From positions 1 to 34,224 of the IMG/VR virus record IMGVR_UViG_3300047481_000142: 34,224 bases of DNA; one strand, written 5' to 3'. Positions 1 to 8,340 of this stretch are shown here, one piece after another (the stretch's first letter is position 1; the number at the start of each line of letters is the position of its first letter). The position numbers were made by a program, and so were the translations under genes. Under the pieces are notes generated by a model, which was not told the DNA's origin, searched no databases, and worked only from the letters and a program-made list of their open reading frames with translations. The DNA is from a virus.

Positions 1-1402
1 CTTGCCTTTTGGTTCGTGTTTGTTTTTCGGTATAGGCTACAGCATCTTCCAATGCGGCTAATCCTTTCTGTTCAGAGTTCTTGCTCATACCTGTATCATA
101 TAGTTCATCACCGTTATAGATACGCACCTGCCAACCCATTCCGGTATCAACTAAGTCGTGTCTAAAGTTGCCTACCTTGACAGATTTTACTACATTCTTT
201 CCTGAGCCCTCCGCCACATCTTGTATAGATTGTATTTTCTCACCCTGTCTCCATGAGTATACAGGTTTCCCATTTCGCTTAATAATACAAGCATTTTTTT
301 CCCTATCGTAACCAAGAAATTTACGTGCCTTGTTTATAGCATGATCTTGATCGTAACATTCATAATCCTTGCCTTTGTATTCAACCGACCAATTATCATC
401 GTCTTCCGCCACACCTTGCAGATCACCTGCTTTGACTTTGGCATATTTGCCCATGACGCTATTTGGATTTACTTTACCAGCTGCCACTTTCCACGACGGA
501 GCTGCTGTTTTCTTGGTCAAAGGATTAAATTTAAGTTTTTCTTTTCTGCCACCTCTAACTGCTGCTGATGATTTTGATATGTAATCATTGACAGTTGAAC
601 TTTTTAATTCATTTACTTTTGATTCTTCAAAAGGTTTGCTGGTTTCTACGGTCATTGCATAATTCTTTTTATGCTTTTCATCACCGCGCTTCATAGCTGC
701 CTTTTTATCTTTGTGAGAGCCAAACCCGCCGCCACCTACTGCGGCCATTGCGTTCTTAGCTACAGGATTTGGTTGAACTGGTTTATTTTTATTGTTTTTC
801 TTTTCGCCTACAAATTCTTTTGCTTTCATTTTTTTCACCTTTGGCGCTTTAACCATTCCTAATTTTACCGCTTGAAATAATTCGTCTGCAAGTTCAACTT
901 TAGGAACTCCACGAGCAAATTCTTCAAAGTTATCGCCAGTAGCAGCAGCTCGCATTTTACTAGCACTCATGCCTTCTGCACCTTCTGCATCAGGATCTCT
1001 AGCACCTGCATTCACGACATTGATACTGTCAAAGTTATATTCTGTTCCGTTGTATTTGGTAAGGAGGCTTTCAAAGCTGTCCAAACGATCGCTACCAGCA
1101 ACATAGACTATTTTTTTATAACCATCAGCTTCTAATTTTTTCATTGCGTCTATAATTGTACGGACACTAGCATCACCTATGTTAACACCTGGAAAAAATG
1201 CAGATGCAAATTTTAACTTTTGATCAAATGTTAGCGGATCAGTTTTATGATTTTGTGTATGACTGAGGAATAAAAAATGATCACCCGGAACTTTTTTAAT
1301 AGCCCCTACTAATTTCTCATGACCAATTGTTGGCGGATTCATTCTACCAAATGCTACTACGGCAGTTTTAATTGTATCTTCAAAAAGTTCGCGGAGTTTC
1401 AC
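1..1402 (-). CDS. Nucleotidyltransferase-domain protein, 3' end beyond the window
   Basis: Open frame of at least 467 codons running off the left edge with no stop, so the C-terminus is missing. The GTG start at 1402-1400 overlaps the stop of the upstream gene as GTGA, the coupling style used throughout the window. The first ~150 residues look like the cytidylyltransferase/NMN-adenylyltransferase superfamily. GRMNPPTIGHEKL (about residues 19-31) carries the (T/H)xGH nucleotide-binding signature, VAGSDR is mid-domain, and MSASKMR is in the place of the ISSTxxR motif. After a Lys/Ala-rich linker (about residue 170 on) comes a long region I do not recognise, containing short Trp/Gly-rich segments. 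The substrate is unknown; NAD-related or sugar/lipid-head-group transfer is possible from the fold alone. The fold call is seen in sequence, the function is inference. Confidence 0.8.
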   Translation of the reverse strand, partial: MKLRELFEDTIKTAVVAFGRMNPPTIGHEKLVGAIKKVPGDHFLFLSHTQNHKTDPLTFDQKLKFASAFFPGVNIGDASVRTIIDAMKKLEADGYKKIVYVAGSDRLDSFESLLTKYNGTEYNFDSINVVNAGARDPDAEGAEGMSASKMRAAATGDNFEEFARGVPKVELADELFQAVKLGMVKAPKVKKMKAKEFVGEKKNNKNKPVQPNPVAKNAMAAVGGGGFGSHKDKKAAMKRGDEKHKKNYAMTVETSKPFEESKVNELKSSTVNDYISKSSAAVRGGRKEKLKFNPLTKKTAAPSWKVAAGKVNPNSVMGKYAKVKAGDLQGVAEDDDNWSVEYKGKDYECYDQDHAINKARKFLGYDREKNACIIKRNGKPVYSWRQGEKIQSIQDVAEGSGKNVVKSVKVGNFRHDLVDTGMGWQVRIYNGDELYDTGMSKNSEQKGLAALEDAVAYTEKQTRTKRQ

Positions 1403-1734
1403 TTATAGTCTCCGCGATCGATGTATGATTTTTGTTCTGCTGCTATCTTTTTAGCTAGTTCAATGATTTTTTCTGGAGGAAAGAATGTATTCTTTTCTGG
1501 TAACTGATAAGTTTCGCAATACTTGTCAGCACAATAACTTAATGGTTTAATATAAAGTTTGAACGCTTCGTCGTCGTTAGGGTTTTGTTTATGTTTGTCT
1601 ACAGCAGGAAAGAAGTACTTGCTTAGTGTCTCATCGTCATTGTCTAGAAATACTTTGAGATCGTCAAGCCAATTAACATCTTCCTCTGAATTAGCAAAGT
1701 TCATAGGACTCTGAAACAGTTCTTTCAAAAGCAT
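1399..1734 (-). CDS. Conserved-type phage protein of unknown function (111 aa)
   Basis: A 111-residue acidic protein with no signal peptide or membrane segment. It is rich in Asp/Glu/Asn near the N-terminus (EEDVNWLDDLK, DNDDET) and has two Cys close together (YCADKYC, about residues 67-73). The start overlaps the stop of the preceding gene as TAATG (1736-1732), and its own stop overlaps the next GTG start, so it is translated as part of a coupled three-gene unit with the nucleotidyltransferase-domain gene. I do not recognise the family and see no catalytic motif. Confidence 0.75.
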   Translation of the reverse strand: MLLKELFQSPMNFANSEEDVNWLDDLKVFLDNDDETLSKYFFPAVDKHKQNPNDDEAFKLYIKPLSYCADKYCETYQLPEKNTFFPPEKIIELAKKIAAEQKSYIDRGDYK

Positions 1735-2669
1735 TACCAGCTCCTACAAGACCAATAGCGTGCCTTCCAACGTGGACCTGGATTTTTACAATTATGACGA
1801 GCACGGAAACTCTTACGACGTTTTGGGTTGCTCTTTTTAATACGCATTTTCTTATCGCCAAAGTTTACTTTAACAATATTACCATTTGGTTTACGTACAT
1901 AGACTTTAGATTTCTTAACATCACCAGCCATCTTCTTGCCTAGTGGTACTTCTCTACCCCGATATTTGGCTTCATCAACATCGGCGTCTACCGCTTCTGG
2001 GAAGTCTCCAGCAAAGCTACTCATATAACGATCGCCTTTGATTTTAGGCTGCGGCTTTGGAGTAAGGTCTTTTTGTATTGCTGCTTGAAAATCCTTTGGA
2101 CTTTGAGCTGCCACATTTGCTAACGATTCCTTATCGTTAGTTTTAAGCATATTATACATCTTTAAGAATTTAACAATCATAGGCAACGGTAATTTTGTTT
2201 TTGTACCGTCTTTAAATTGTATCGGATAGTTACCTTCCACGTCGTAGGCTTTACGAGCCTGCATAACAATATGCTGTACTTTATCCTTGTCTGGATCTTC
2301 TGGCTTTTCATCTTCGTCGTCAAAGTCAAAACGACCTTCACCTACCTTAACACAATTATCTACGGTCTTGCCACCTTTCTTTTTGGTGCCCATTCGCTTG
2401 TAGCCTTTCCAGCAGGCCTTGCCATCCACACCTTTTTGTTTTTCTTCGTAGATTATTTCGCCCTCCAGCATTACTACACCGTTTTCACTAAGGTGTGTTA
2501 GGCCAGTTTCGTCTAGTTCTACAACGATCCCGTCTTCAGTAAAGCCCACTACTTCAGTAACTACTTCAAAGTCTGGGCTAAAACTGAATCCTATTTCATC
2601 CCCTAATTCAGGGACTGCTGATTCTTGTACATTTTCAATAGCTGATAATTTGTTTAATAGGTCTCTCAT
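1734..2669 (-). CDS. Unknown phage protein with Cys/His-containing basic C-terminus (311 aa)
   Basis: A 311-residue protein with three visible parts. The acidic N-terminal third has a CWKGYKRMGTKKKGGKTVDNC segment split by Lys/Gly. The middle is helical and Lys-rich. The strongly basic C-terminus ends with RARHNC...ARYWSCRSW (last ~25 residues), whose Cys/His spacing suggests a small metal-binding or nucleic-acid-binding tail. The first gene after a late-promoter-like GATAAATA 25 bases upstream, with a GAGAG ribosome-binding stretch before the ATG. It is the head of a coupled operon with the two genes that follow. A role in the virion or in packaging-associated DNA binding would fit the basic tail but is inference. 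Confidence 0.75.
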   Translation of the reverse strand: MRDLLNKLSAIENVQESAVPELGDEIGFSFSPDFEVVTEVVGFTEDGIVVELDETGLTHLSENGVVMLEGEIIYEEKQKGVDGKACWKGYKRMGTKKKGGKTVDNCVKVGEGRFDFDDEDEKPEDPDKDKVQHIVMQARKAYDVEGNYPIQFKDGTKTKLPLPMIVKFLKMYNMLKTNDKESLANVAAQSPKDFQAAIQKDLTPKPQPKIKGDRYMSSFAGDFPEAVDADVDEAKYRGREVPLGKKMAGDVKKSKVYVRKPNGNIVKVNFGDKKMRIKKSNPKRRKSFRARHNCKNPGPRWKARYWSCRSW

Positions 2670-2693
2670 AGTATCTCTCGTAAGATGATACTA

Positions 2694-2701
2694 TATTTAT
2701 C
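2694..2701 (-). promoter_or_regulatory. T4-type late promoter-like motif
   Basis: On the minus strand this reads GATAAATA, one base from the T4 late -10 box TATAAATA. It lies 25 bases upstream of the ATG at 2669, in the only intergenic gap (2670-2713) of this stretch. Same motif and spacing recur before the 2398-aa fibre gene and the sod group. No sigma70-like -35 box is evident. Confidence 0.55.
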
Positions 2702-2713
2702 GCTTTGGATTGT

Positions 2714-3070
2714 TTAGTGATTATATCGAATTTGCACTATTATACCGTTTTGCAAGTTGTATGCGGCTCTAATCCATACAAAATTGCCGGTAAAATTCAT
2801 AGAATGCGTAGTAGACCATGCTGTACTGTCACTACCTACGCCAATCACTGTATCAGCTATATCAACCCAGTCATTATCGCCTGGGTATAACTCTAAAGTA
2901 CCCTGTAGTTTTATTACGCCAATAAAGTTGTCTACCTGATAGATAGCAGTATGCACCCCATCAGATTGATTATGATAAGCAGCACCTTGTTTTTTGCTGC
3001 TGTAAACAAAGGTACTGTCCTGTGCTTCTGTTGAGGTAGTTGAAACTAAGAGTAAGCTTTCTTTGGACAT
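2714..3070 (-). CDS. Small beta-rich probable virion protein (118 aa)
   Basis: A 118-residue protein with alternating hydrophobic pattern and few charged residues, typical of a compact beta-sandwich. The C-terminal stretch NFTGNFVWIRAAYN followed by GIIVQIRYNH (about residues 92-118) resembles a module repeatedly seen in small structural proteins of marine phages. No signal peptide or membrane segment. The start follows the previous stop by only three bases, without a clear Shine-Dalgarno, so reinitiation after the upstream gene is likely. Structural role is inference from composition. Confidence 0.65.
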   Translation of the reverse strand: MSKESLLLVSTTSTEAQDSTFVYSSKKQGAAYHNQSDGVHTAIYQVDNFIGVIKLQGTLELYPGDNDWVDIADTVIGVGSDSTAWSTTHSMNFTGNFVWIRAAYNLQNGIIVQIRYNH

Positions 3071-3073
3071 CTA

Positions 3074-3745
3074 TTATTTATCGCTTACCAGATATTCATA
3101 TACACGCCCAAGAACATTAGGATTACGCATCTGCACCATTAACAAAGTATGTTCGTCAGCTACATACATATATCTCCTATCCCAATACCAATCTGTGTTA
3201 ATGAACCATGACTCTGTAGTAGTGGAGATACGTACTGAATTTTGTTTAGCTAACCATGCAACATATTTTACTTTTTCTTCTTTGCTGTTTTTTAGCTTGT
3301 GAGGTAAAAGAAAAACTTTGAACTTGTATTTGTTGTGCGGCAATTTTTTGCAAATAATGTACTTGTTACTGTCCAGTTCACTAATATGATTTTGATTAGG
3401 TATAAACGATACTCTAAGAACATCATAAAAATGTTTACAAATTTTGTTATGCACTTCATGGTCGTTAGTATAGAAATCTATAGTGTCTCTTTCTATTCTT
3501 TTACAATAATCTCCTTGGAGAGACATGATAAAATTACTCAATGCTATAATATGATCTTTATTTCTATAGGCCTTATTAATAGTATCACTGTTCATGCCTC
3601 TGTATGTAGGCAAAGGAGATTCTAGTAGTTTAACAGTTTCCTCAAGGCTTTTCATCCTATAGATACCAATACCAGGCATATTTAGACTGGCCTTATATAG
3701 ATATTTGTTATAGAACTTACGAGATGTATACTTAAGTTTCTGCAT
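3074..3745 (-). CDS. Conserved phage protein of unknown function (223 aa)
   Basis: A 223-residue basic protein rich in Tyr, Asn, His and Lys. It has no membrane segment and no recognisable catalytic motif. The C-terminal part, KYVAWLAKQNSVRIS then RRYMYVADEHTLLMVQMR (about residues 160-205), is the most distinctive segment; from memory, similar proteins recur in aquatic phages and metagenomic contigs without assigned function. The start lies 14 bases inside the end of the ClpA-like gene, so it is probably translationally coupled to it. Confidence 0.7.
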   Translation of the reverse strand: MQKLKYTSRKFYNKYLYKASLNMPGIGIYRMKSLEETVKLLESPLPTYRGMNSDTINKAYRNKDHIIALSNFIMSLQGDYCKRIERDTIDFYTNDHEVHNKICKHFYDVLRVSFIPNQNHISELDSNKYIICKKLPHNKYKFKVFLLPHKLKNSKEEKVKYVAWLAKQNSVRISTTTESWFINTDWYWDRRYMYVADEHTLLMVQMRNPNVLGRVYEYLVSDK

Positions 3746-6041
3746 TATTTTCTACTTTGGCCATTTTCAGAGCCTTGCGTTCTGCTTTAGATAACACTTT
3801 TGGTAAATCTTCTACAGTAAATGCAATGTCATTATTGAAAATTTCAACTTTTACAATGCCACCGTCTTTTAGATCACCAAATAACATTCTGCGACTTAAC
3901 GGACTCTTAATCTTATTATCAATTAGACGTGCCAGCGGCCGTGCGCCCATCTTACTGTCGTAGCCTTGTTTGGCTAACCAGCGGCATGATTCAGCATTTA
4001 CCACAATCTCAATGTTTTTGTCTTTGAGTTGTTGATTAAGTTCAGCAACATATTTTTTAACAATCTGAATAACAACCTCATTAGACAGCTTGGTAAACTT
4101 AATAACAGCGTCTAACCTGTTTCTAAATTCTGGAGCAAAAAACTTCTTGACAGCCTTATCGTCTTCACCGTCCTTGGCTAGATCGCCAAACCCTATAGTA
4201 TTGCTTTCGTTATCTCTTGCACCCAGATTAGATGTCATAATAAGAATACAATTGCGTCCGTCGGCCTGCTTGCCATTTGAACCTGTAACGAATCCGTTAT
4301 CCATAAACTGTAATAGAATATTACTGACATCCGGATGAGCTTTTTCAATTTCGTCCAGCAGTAGAACACAGTTTGGCGTTTCTTGTAATTTAGTGATTAG
4401 TTGTCCAGCATTATCCTCGTAGCCAACATAACCCGGGGGAGCTCCGATTAGTCTGGCTACAGAATGCTTTTCTTGATATTCACTCATATCAAATCTAACC
4501 AGTGGCATACCCATTTTATCACTTAATTGTCTAGCAGTTTCAGTCTTACCGCATCCGGTTGGTCCCAAAAACAAAAAGCTTCCAACTGGTTTGTTTGGCA
4601 ACTTCATGCCAGCTTGAGCTACAAAGATTTTATCTAGTAAATTATCAACAGCACCGTCTTGACCATAGATAACGGCTTTCATCTTGTCTTCTAGATCAGA
4701 TAAGTTCTTACTTTCCTTTTGTGCAACTGTTTCTAGAGGCATGTTAATCATTTTACTTAATTCATAAGTAACCTGTTCAACGTCCACAATTTGATCGACT
4801 GCTTCATCGGTCATGTCATCGCGTAGTTTATATCTAGCCGCAGCACAATCTATGATATCAATAGCTTTGTCCGGTAATTTCTTATCGCTCATATACTTGA
4901 CGGACAATTTTACAGCCTGTTCAATACCTGCATCAGTAATTTTAACTTTGTGATGCTGTTCGTAATATTTTCTAATACCCTTAATAATTTTTAATGTAAG
5001 TTCGGGTGTGGGTTCGTCAATAGTAATACGTTGGAAACGGCGCATCAACGCACGATCCTTTTCAAAGTGCTTGCGATATTCTTCCCATGTAGTAGATGCA
5101 ATTAACTTAATAACGCCCTTGGTTAATACAGGCTTGAGAATATTTGCAAGGTCGTTTGAACTTTGATTAGCTGCACCTGCACCCTGCATCATGTGTGCTT
5201 CATCAATGAAAAGAATAATCTTACCTTTCTTTTCTAGCGCAGTCAGTACAGCTTTAATACGTTCTTCAAAGTCTCCACGATATTTACTACCGGCAAGTAG
5301 AGAACTTATGTCCAGTGTAAAGACTTGATGATCCTGAATGAACTTAGGAACTTTCTTTTCAAAGATCTTACGTGCCAATCCTTCTGCAATAGCAGTTTTA
5401 CCTACACCGGGTTCTCCAACCATTAAAACATTACACTTGTTTCTTCGTGCCAAAACTAACTGTATTTTTTCTAATTCTTCATCACGACCAATTACTGGAT
5501 CAATCTTTCTTTGTTTGGCATGCAAACTTAAATTTGTACAATAAGTGTTGATAATCTTATCAACTTGAGCTGCTGGTACCACTTGATGTTCTGTTTCTTC
5601 TTCTTCGTAAATGATATTTTCGTGAACATGCTTAACAAATTTTTCTTTGTTAATTCCGCCCTTGTTTAGAAAGTAAAATGCAAAACTGTTTTTCTCACTT
5701 AGTATACTGACAATGATATCATAAATTTCTATTTTTTGCCTGCCGCTGAAAAGCACTTGACTGAAAGAACGATTCAATACTCTTTCAACAGAATGAGTTT
5801 TTTTAGGTTTAGCTATGTTCTTACCTTTAATTTCATTAAGGTTGTTTTTAATGTAGTGTTCTAAATTAGTTTTGATAAAGTTAGCATCGCCGCCTACGCT
5901 TTCTATAAGTTTGTAGGATTCTTTATCGCACAAAATACCAAAAGCAAGATGCTCAATAGTGATATATTCGTGTTGCAATTGTCTAGCAACATTTACTGAA
6001 AATTCAAATACATTCTGTAAATTCTGACTTGGTTCAATCAT
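3732..6041 (-). CDS. clpA: ClpA-like ATP-dependent unfoldase
   Basis: A 769-residue Hsp100 unfoldase, close to the ~758 aa of E. coli ClpA. The N-domain (about 1-150) has the Clp N repeat pattern. First AAA+ module: Walker A GEPGVGKT (209-216), Walker B ILFIDEAH, pore loop KYRGDFEER. Second: Walker A GPTGCGKT (493-500), LLDEIEKAHP, pore loop GYVG. The ClpP-docking tripeptide IGF is retained at about 616-618 after SNLGAR, so it could dock on host ClpP; no phage ClpP is present in the window. Likely role is ATP-driven unfolding of host or phage proteins, possibly redirecting host proteolysis. The ATG at 6041 has AAGGA nine bases upstream. A dnaJ-like gene lies immediately upstream in the reading direction. 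Confidence 0.95.
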   Translation of the reverse strand: MIEPSQNLQNVFEFSVNVARQLQHEYITIEHLAFGILCDKESYKLIESVGGDANFIKTNLEHYIKNNLNEIKGKNIAKPKKTHSVERVLNRSFSQVLFSGRQKIEIYDIIVSILSEKNSFAFYFLNKGGINKEKFVKHVHENIIYEEEETEHQVVPAAQVDKIINTYCTNLSLHAKQRKIDPVIGRDEELEKIQLVLARRNKCNVLMVGEPGVGKTAIAEGLARKIFEKKVPKFIQDHQVFTLDISSLLAGSKYRGDFEERIKAVLTALEKKGKIILFIDEAHMMQGAGAANQSSNDLANILKPVLTKGVIKLIASTTWEEYRKHFEKDRALMRRFQRITIDEPTPELTLKIIKGIRKYYEQHHKVKITDAGIEQAVKLSVKYMSDKKLPDKAIDIIDCAAARYKLRDDMTDEAVDQIVDVEQVTYELSKMINMPLETVAQKESKNLSDLEDKMKAVIYGQDGAVDNLLDKIFVAQAGMKLPNKPVGSFLFLGPTGCGKTETARQLSDKMGMPLVRFDMSEYQEKHSVARLIGAPPGYVGYEDNAGQLITKLQETPNCVLLLDEIEKAHPDVSNILLQFMDNGFVTGSNGKQADGRNCILIMTSNLGARDNESNTIGFGDLAKDGEDDKAVKKFFAPEFRNRLDAVIKFTKLSNEVVIQIVKKYVAELNQQLKDKNIEIVVNAESCRWLAKQGYDSKMGARPLARLIDNKIKSPLSRRMLFGDLKDGGIVKVEIFNNDIAFTVEDLPKVLSKAERKALKMAKVENNAET

Positions 6042-6091
6042 TAAATCATTCCTTAAAATTTTTACTATTCTAACACATTAAAGAGAGTAGG

Positions 6092-6925
6092 TCAACGGGT
6101 TCCTGTCTTTAATTGTTTCACTAACTTGATGGCCTCTTGGCTTAGGTTCTTTGGTATATCTACTTGAATCTTAATTAATAAGTTGCCTCTTTGTTTTGAT
6201 CTTACATTAGTAATACCTTCACCCCTACAACTTAACATGGTTTCTGGTTGTGTACCAGCAGGTACATTTACTGTCAGCGTTTTTTTATCTAAAGTTGTTA
6301 TGGTAAACGATGATCCTAAAATCGCATCCCAAGCTGAAATACTTTTTTTCATCATTAACATATCACCGTCTCGTTGAAAGACTGGGTGAGGATTAATTTT
6401 TACATTTACAATTAAGTCGCCGGGCGGTAGATCGGACATGCTTTGATCTCCCATGCCCTTGTATTTGATTTGTTGATTAGATTCAACACCGGCGGGTATA
6501 TGGATATTAATTAATTTTTTTGAACCACCAGGCGTACTTATTTCTGCATTTATATCTTTTCCTGTAAGTACATCTTCTAGGTCGATAGCTACCAATACAG
6601 ACAAGCTCTTGTTTCTACGCTGCGGTCTGCCAAAACCAAAGTTTCCAAAAATATCTTGAAAGTTTTCAGATCCAAAATGAAATTCAAAGGGCCCGTGATT
6701 AAATCCGCTGCTGCTGTTATGATTGTTATTTGGATCTAAACCCATGTCCACCATACGACGCTTTTCAGGATCGCTTAGTGTTCTATAGGCTTCTTCTATT
6801 TCTTTAAATTTTTTTTCATCACCGCCTCTATCGGGATGAAATTTCATAGCCATCTTGCGATATGCTGCTTTTATCTCATCATCTGAACTGTTTTTGTTAA
6901 TACCTAATGTGTTGTAATAATTCAT
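6092..6925 (-). CDS. DnaJ/CbpA-like co-chaperone without zinc finger
   Basis: A 277-residue J-domain protein. J-domain at about 1-68 with HPD at 30-32, then a Gly/Phe/Asn-rich linker (about 70-105), then two DnaJ C-terminal substrate-binding domains. The CxxCxGxG zinc-finger repeats of canonical DnaJ are absent, so it is of the CbpA (type II) kind. Expected to stimulate the ATPase of host DnaK; no phage DnaK is in the window. The ATG at 6925 was preferred over an in-frame TTG-type extension to 6961, because the extension would run through the terminator hairpin at 6938-6968 and the J-domain begins exactly at this Met. Adjacent to the ClpA-like gene, suggesting a shared protein-remodelling task. 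Confidence 0.93.
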   Translation of the reverse strand: MNYYNTLGINKNSSDDEIKAAYRKMAMKFHPDRGGDEKKFKEIEEAYRTLSDPEKRRMVDMGLDPNNNHNSSSGFNHGPFEFHFGSENFQDIFGNFGFGRPQRRNKSLSVLVAIDLEDVLTGKDINAEISTPGGSKKLINIHIPAGVESNQQIKYKGMGDQSMSDLPPGDLIVNVKINPHPVFQRDGDMLMMKKSISAWDAILGSSFTITTLDKKTLTVNVPAGTQPETMLSCRGEGITNVRSKQRGNLLIKIQVDIPKNLSQEAIKLVKQLKTGTR

Positions 6926-6937
6926 ATGTATAAAGAA

Positions 6938-6968
6938 AATAAGGTTGCCACATAGTAGCAACCTTATT
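6938..6968 (-). terminator. Rho-independent-type terminator hairpin
   Basis: Perfect 11-bp inverted repeat (core AAGGTTGC / GCAACCTT) with a 9-base loop. On the minus strand it is followed by a T-rich run (ATTTTCTTTA). It lies between the stop of the 75-aa secreted protein and the start of the dnaJ-like gene, so it probably ends or attenuates transcription coming from the lysis block. A/T-rich sequence also flanks the other side, so it could act in both directions. Confidence 0.7.
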
Positions 6969-6993
6969 ATTTAATAGAGCATATTGCTCGGCG

Positions 6994-7221
6994 TTATTTT
7001 TTTGCTGGGGGAATCTCTGTTCCTTCGTGCTTCTTATGCTTTTTAACTGTTCGACATTCCTCTTTTGGTTTGCCGTTCTTGTCTTTTACTGGTTTGCCTT
7101 CTTTATCTAATACTGGAACACATACTTTTTTGGTTTCTGGCTCAGCTGGTTTTTTATCTTCAGCATATGCTGGCATTGCTAAAGTTAGTGCTAGACCTAG
7201 TGCTAAAATAATGTTTTTCAT
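6994..7221 (-). CDS. Small secreted Lys-rich protein with signal peptide (75 aa)
   Basis: Begins with a clear Sec signal peptide: basic start MKN, hydrophobic core, likely cleavage after AYA (residue 20). The mature part is only ~55 residues, hydrophilic, very Lys-rich. It has two Cys that could pair (KVCVP and EECRT) flanking a short internal repeat KEGKPVKDKNGKPK. No lipobox. The ATG has AAGGAG six bases upstream. It is the last gene before the terminator at 6938-6968 and follows the lysis block, suggesting a periplasmic role late in infection. The family is unknown to me. Confidence 0.8.
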   Translation of the reverse strand: MKNIILALGLALTLAMPAYAEDKKPAEPETKKVCVPVLDKEGKPVKDKNGKPKEECRTVKKHKKHEGTEIPPAKK

Positions 7222-7230
7222 AATTACTCC

Positions 7231-7785
7231 TTATAGTTCTGGTTGGTCAGGTTGCATTGGTCCAACCTTACCTGTTCTTGATGTAAATGTTCCGCCGCCA
7301 AATCCGCCTGTCTGCGGAGCTGCTCCAAATGAGCCTGCGCCGCCAAATCCGCCGCCCATTGCCCCTGGGTTACCGTATGTCTGGGTAACTGTTGTGGCCA
7401 TTGGTGCACCAAAGTTGGGCGCAGCTGGCTGTCCCACTGGTGGTGGAGGTGTATATGTTGTTCCGACATTTGCTGGTAGTTGGAGACCACCATTATTAGC
7501 TCCTCCTAGTTTTTCCTGTGTACGACCATAGGCTGCAATACCAAGCACAGCACCCATAGCAATATGGAATAGACCTGCACCTTGTAGTGTAATAGGTTGC
7601 CATTGAATATTAACTTGTCCGTGTCCCATTGCCTGTACCAAACTCCACAGAATTGGGAACATTACAAAGTCAAAGAAACAGACAACCATATATAGCCATC
7701 CCATCATGGGACGCCATTTTGAATTCATCCAATCTTCTTTCTTCTTTTCAGAAGCACTCATTTTTGCATATTCTTCGTTTGACAT
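7231..7785 (-). CDS. Holin-like membrane protein (GTA 3TM holin type)
   Basis: A 184-residue protein. SKWRPMMGWLYMVVCFFDF (about residues 22-40) is the start typical of the GTA-type three-transmembrane holin family (Trp-Arg-Pro then a membrane helix). Membrane segments lie at about 28-50 and about 68-85. The C-terminal ~100 residues are an unusual Gly/Pro/Ala/Phe-rich low-complexity tail (PPPPVGQPAAP, GGGFGGAGSFG). AGGAG is six bases before the ATG. It sits downstream of the endolysin and spanin genes, in the right place to permeabilise the inner membrane. Holin assignment is by motif and context; the long tail is not typical of the family. Confidence 0.65.
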   Translation of the reverse strand: MSNEEYAKMSASEKKKEDWMNSKWRPMMGWLYMVVCFFDFVMFPILWSLVQAMGHGQVNIQWQPITLQGAGLFHIAMGAVLGIAAYGRTQEKLGGANNGGLQLPANVGTTYTPPPPVGQPAAPNFGAPMATTVTQTYGNPGAMGGGFGGAGSFGAAPQTGGFGGGTFTSRTGKVGPMQPDQPEL

Positions 7786-7803
7786 TACACGCTCCTGCTG
7801 ATA

Positions 7804-8316
7804 TTATAATGGTAGCCACATCCACATGGCTTGACTAAACATTAGTGTGCCTGCTGCACCTACAGCAAGACTTACATAAAACATTGGCATGCTTACAGCT
7901 AGAATACTAGCAGTTAGCAGAACAATGGCAATTTGAAGAGCCGATCCAGTCCATGTAAACCAAGGACTGCGATTTTTTGCAGCATCTCTTTCTTCTTCAA
8001 GTGCCTTTGCTTTTGTCATAATATCTTTTTTATCGGTTTCCATTCGAGCAACTTCTGCACGGAACTTGTTCACATTTTCTGGTTTAGTTGCTTCAGCAGC
8101 GGCTGTTTCATATAGAACAGCGCGAATATTCTTTGCTTGATACCATGCCCATTGATTATTGGCAGCAATGGTATTATTCATAATTTTACTGCTGTTGCTG
8201 CCACCAACCATTGTATTGATAGCTAGAATAGCTGCTAGAAAGACGATGACAAATCCTGCCTTGTCTTTAATTTGTGCTTCACGCTCTGAACGTGAAGGGG
8301 GTTTTACTTCACTCAT
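7804..8316 (-). CDS. DUF4337-like membrane protein (170 aa)
   Basis: One N-terminal membrane helix (about 21-38), a polar helical stretch with WAWYQAKNIRAVLYE and a charged coiled-coil-like segment (about 85-115), then two C-terminal hydrophobic helices (about 122-165). The W-x-x-YQAKxIR motif and this layout match DUF4337, a bacterial membrane family of unknown function. Start preceded by TAGGAGCG. It lies between the holin-like gene and the lipoprotein genes, so it may modulate lysis timing or envelope integrity, but no function is established for the family. Confidence 0.7.
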   Translation of the reverse strand: MSEVKPPSRSEREAQIKDKAGFVIVFLAAILAINTMVGGSNSSKIMNNTIAANNQWAWYQAKNIRAVLYETAAAEATKPENVNKFRAEVARMETDKKDIMTKAKALEEERDAAKNRSPWFTWTGSALQIAIVLLTASILAVSMPMFYVSLAVGAAGTLMFSQAMWMWLPL

Positions 8317-8340
8317 TTGTCGCTCCTATATACGTACTTA

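Noticed and set aside
3075-3082. GATAAATA on the minus strand before the 118-aa gene
   Set aside because: It encodes the last codons and stop of the upstream protein (Asp-Lys-stop) and sits only four bases from the next ATG, too close for a promoter.
7224-7493. 89-codon minus-strand frame inside the holin-like gene
   Set aside because: Out-of-frame reading of the low-complexity tail; Gln/His-rich nonsense composition and no ribosome-binding site.
7070-7531. 153-codon plus-strand frame rich in Pro/Gly
   Set aside because: Antisense to the signal-peptide gene and the Gly/Pro-rich tail of the holin-like gene; composition explained by the complement.
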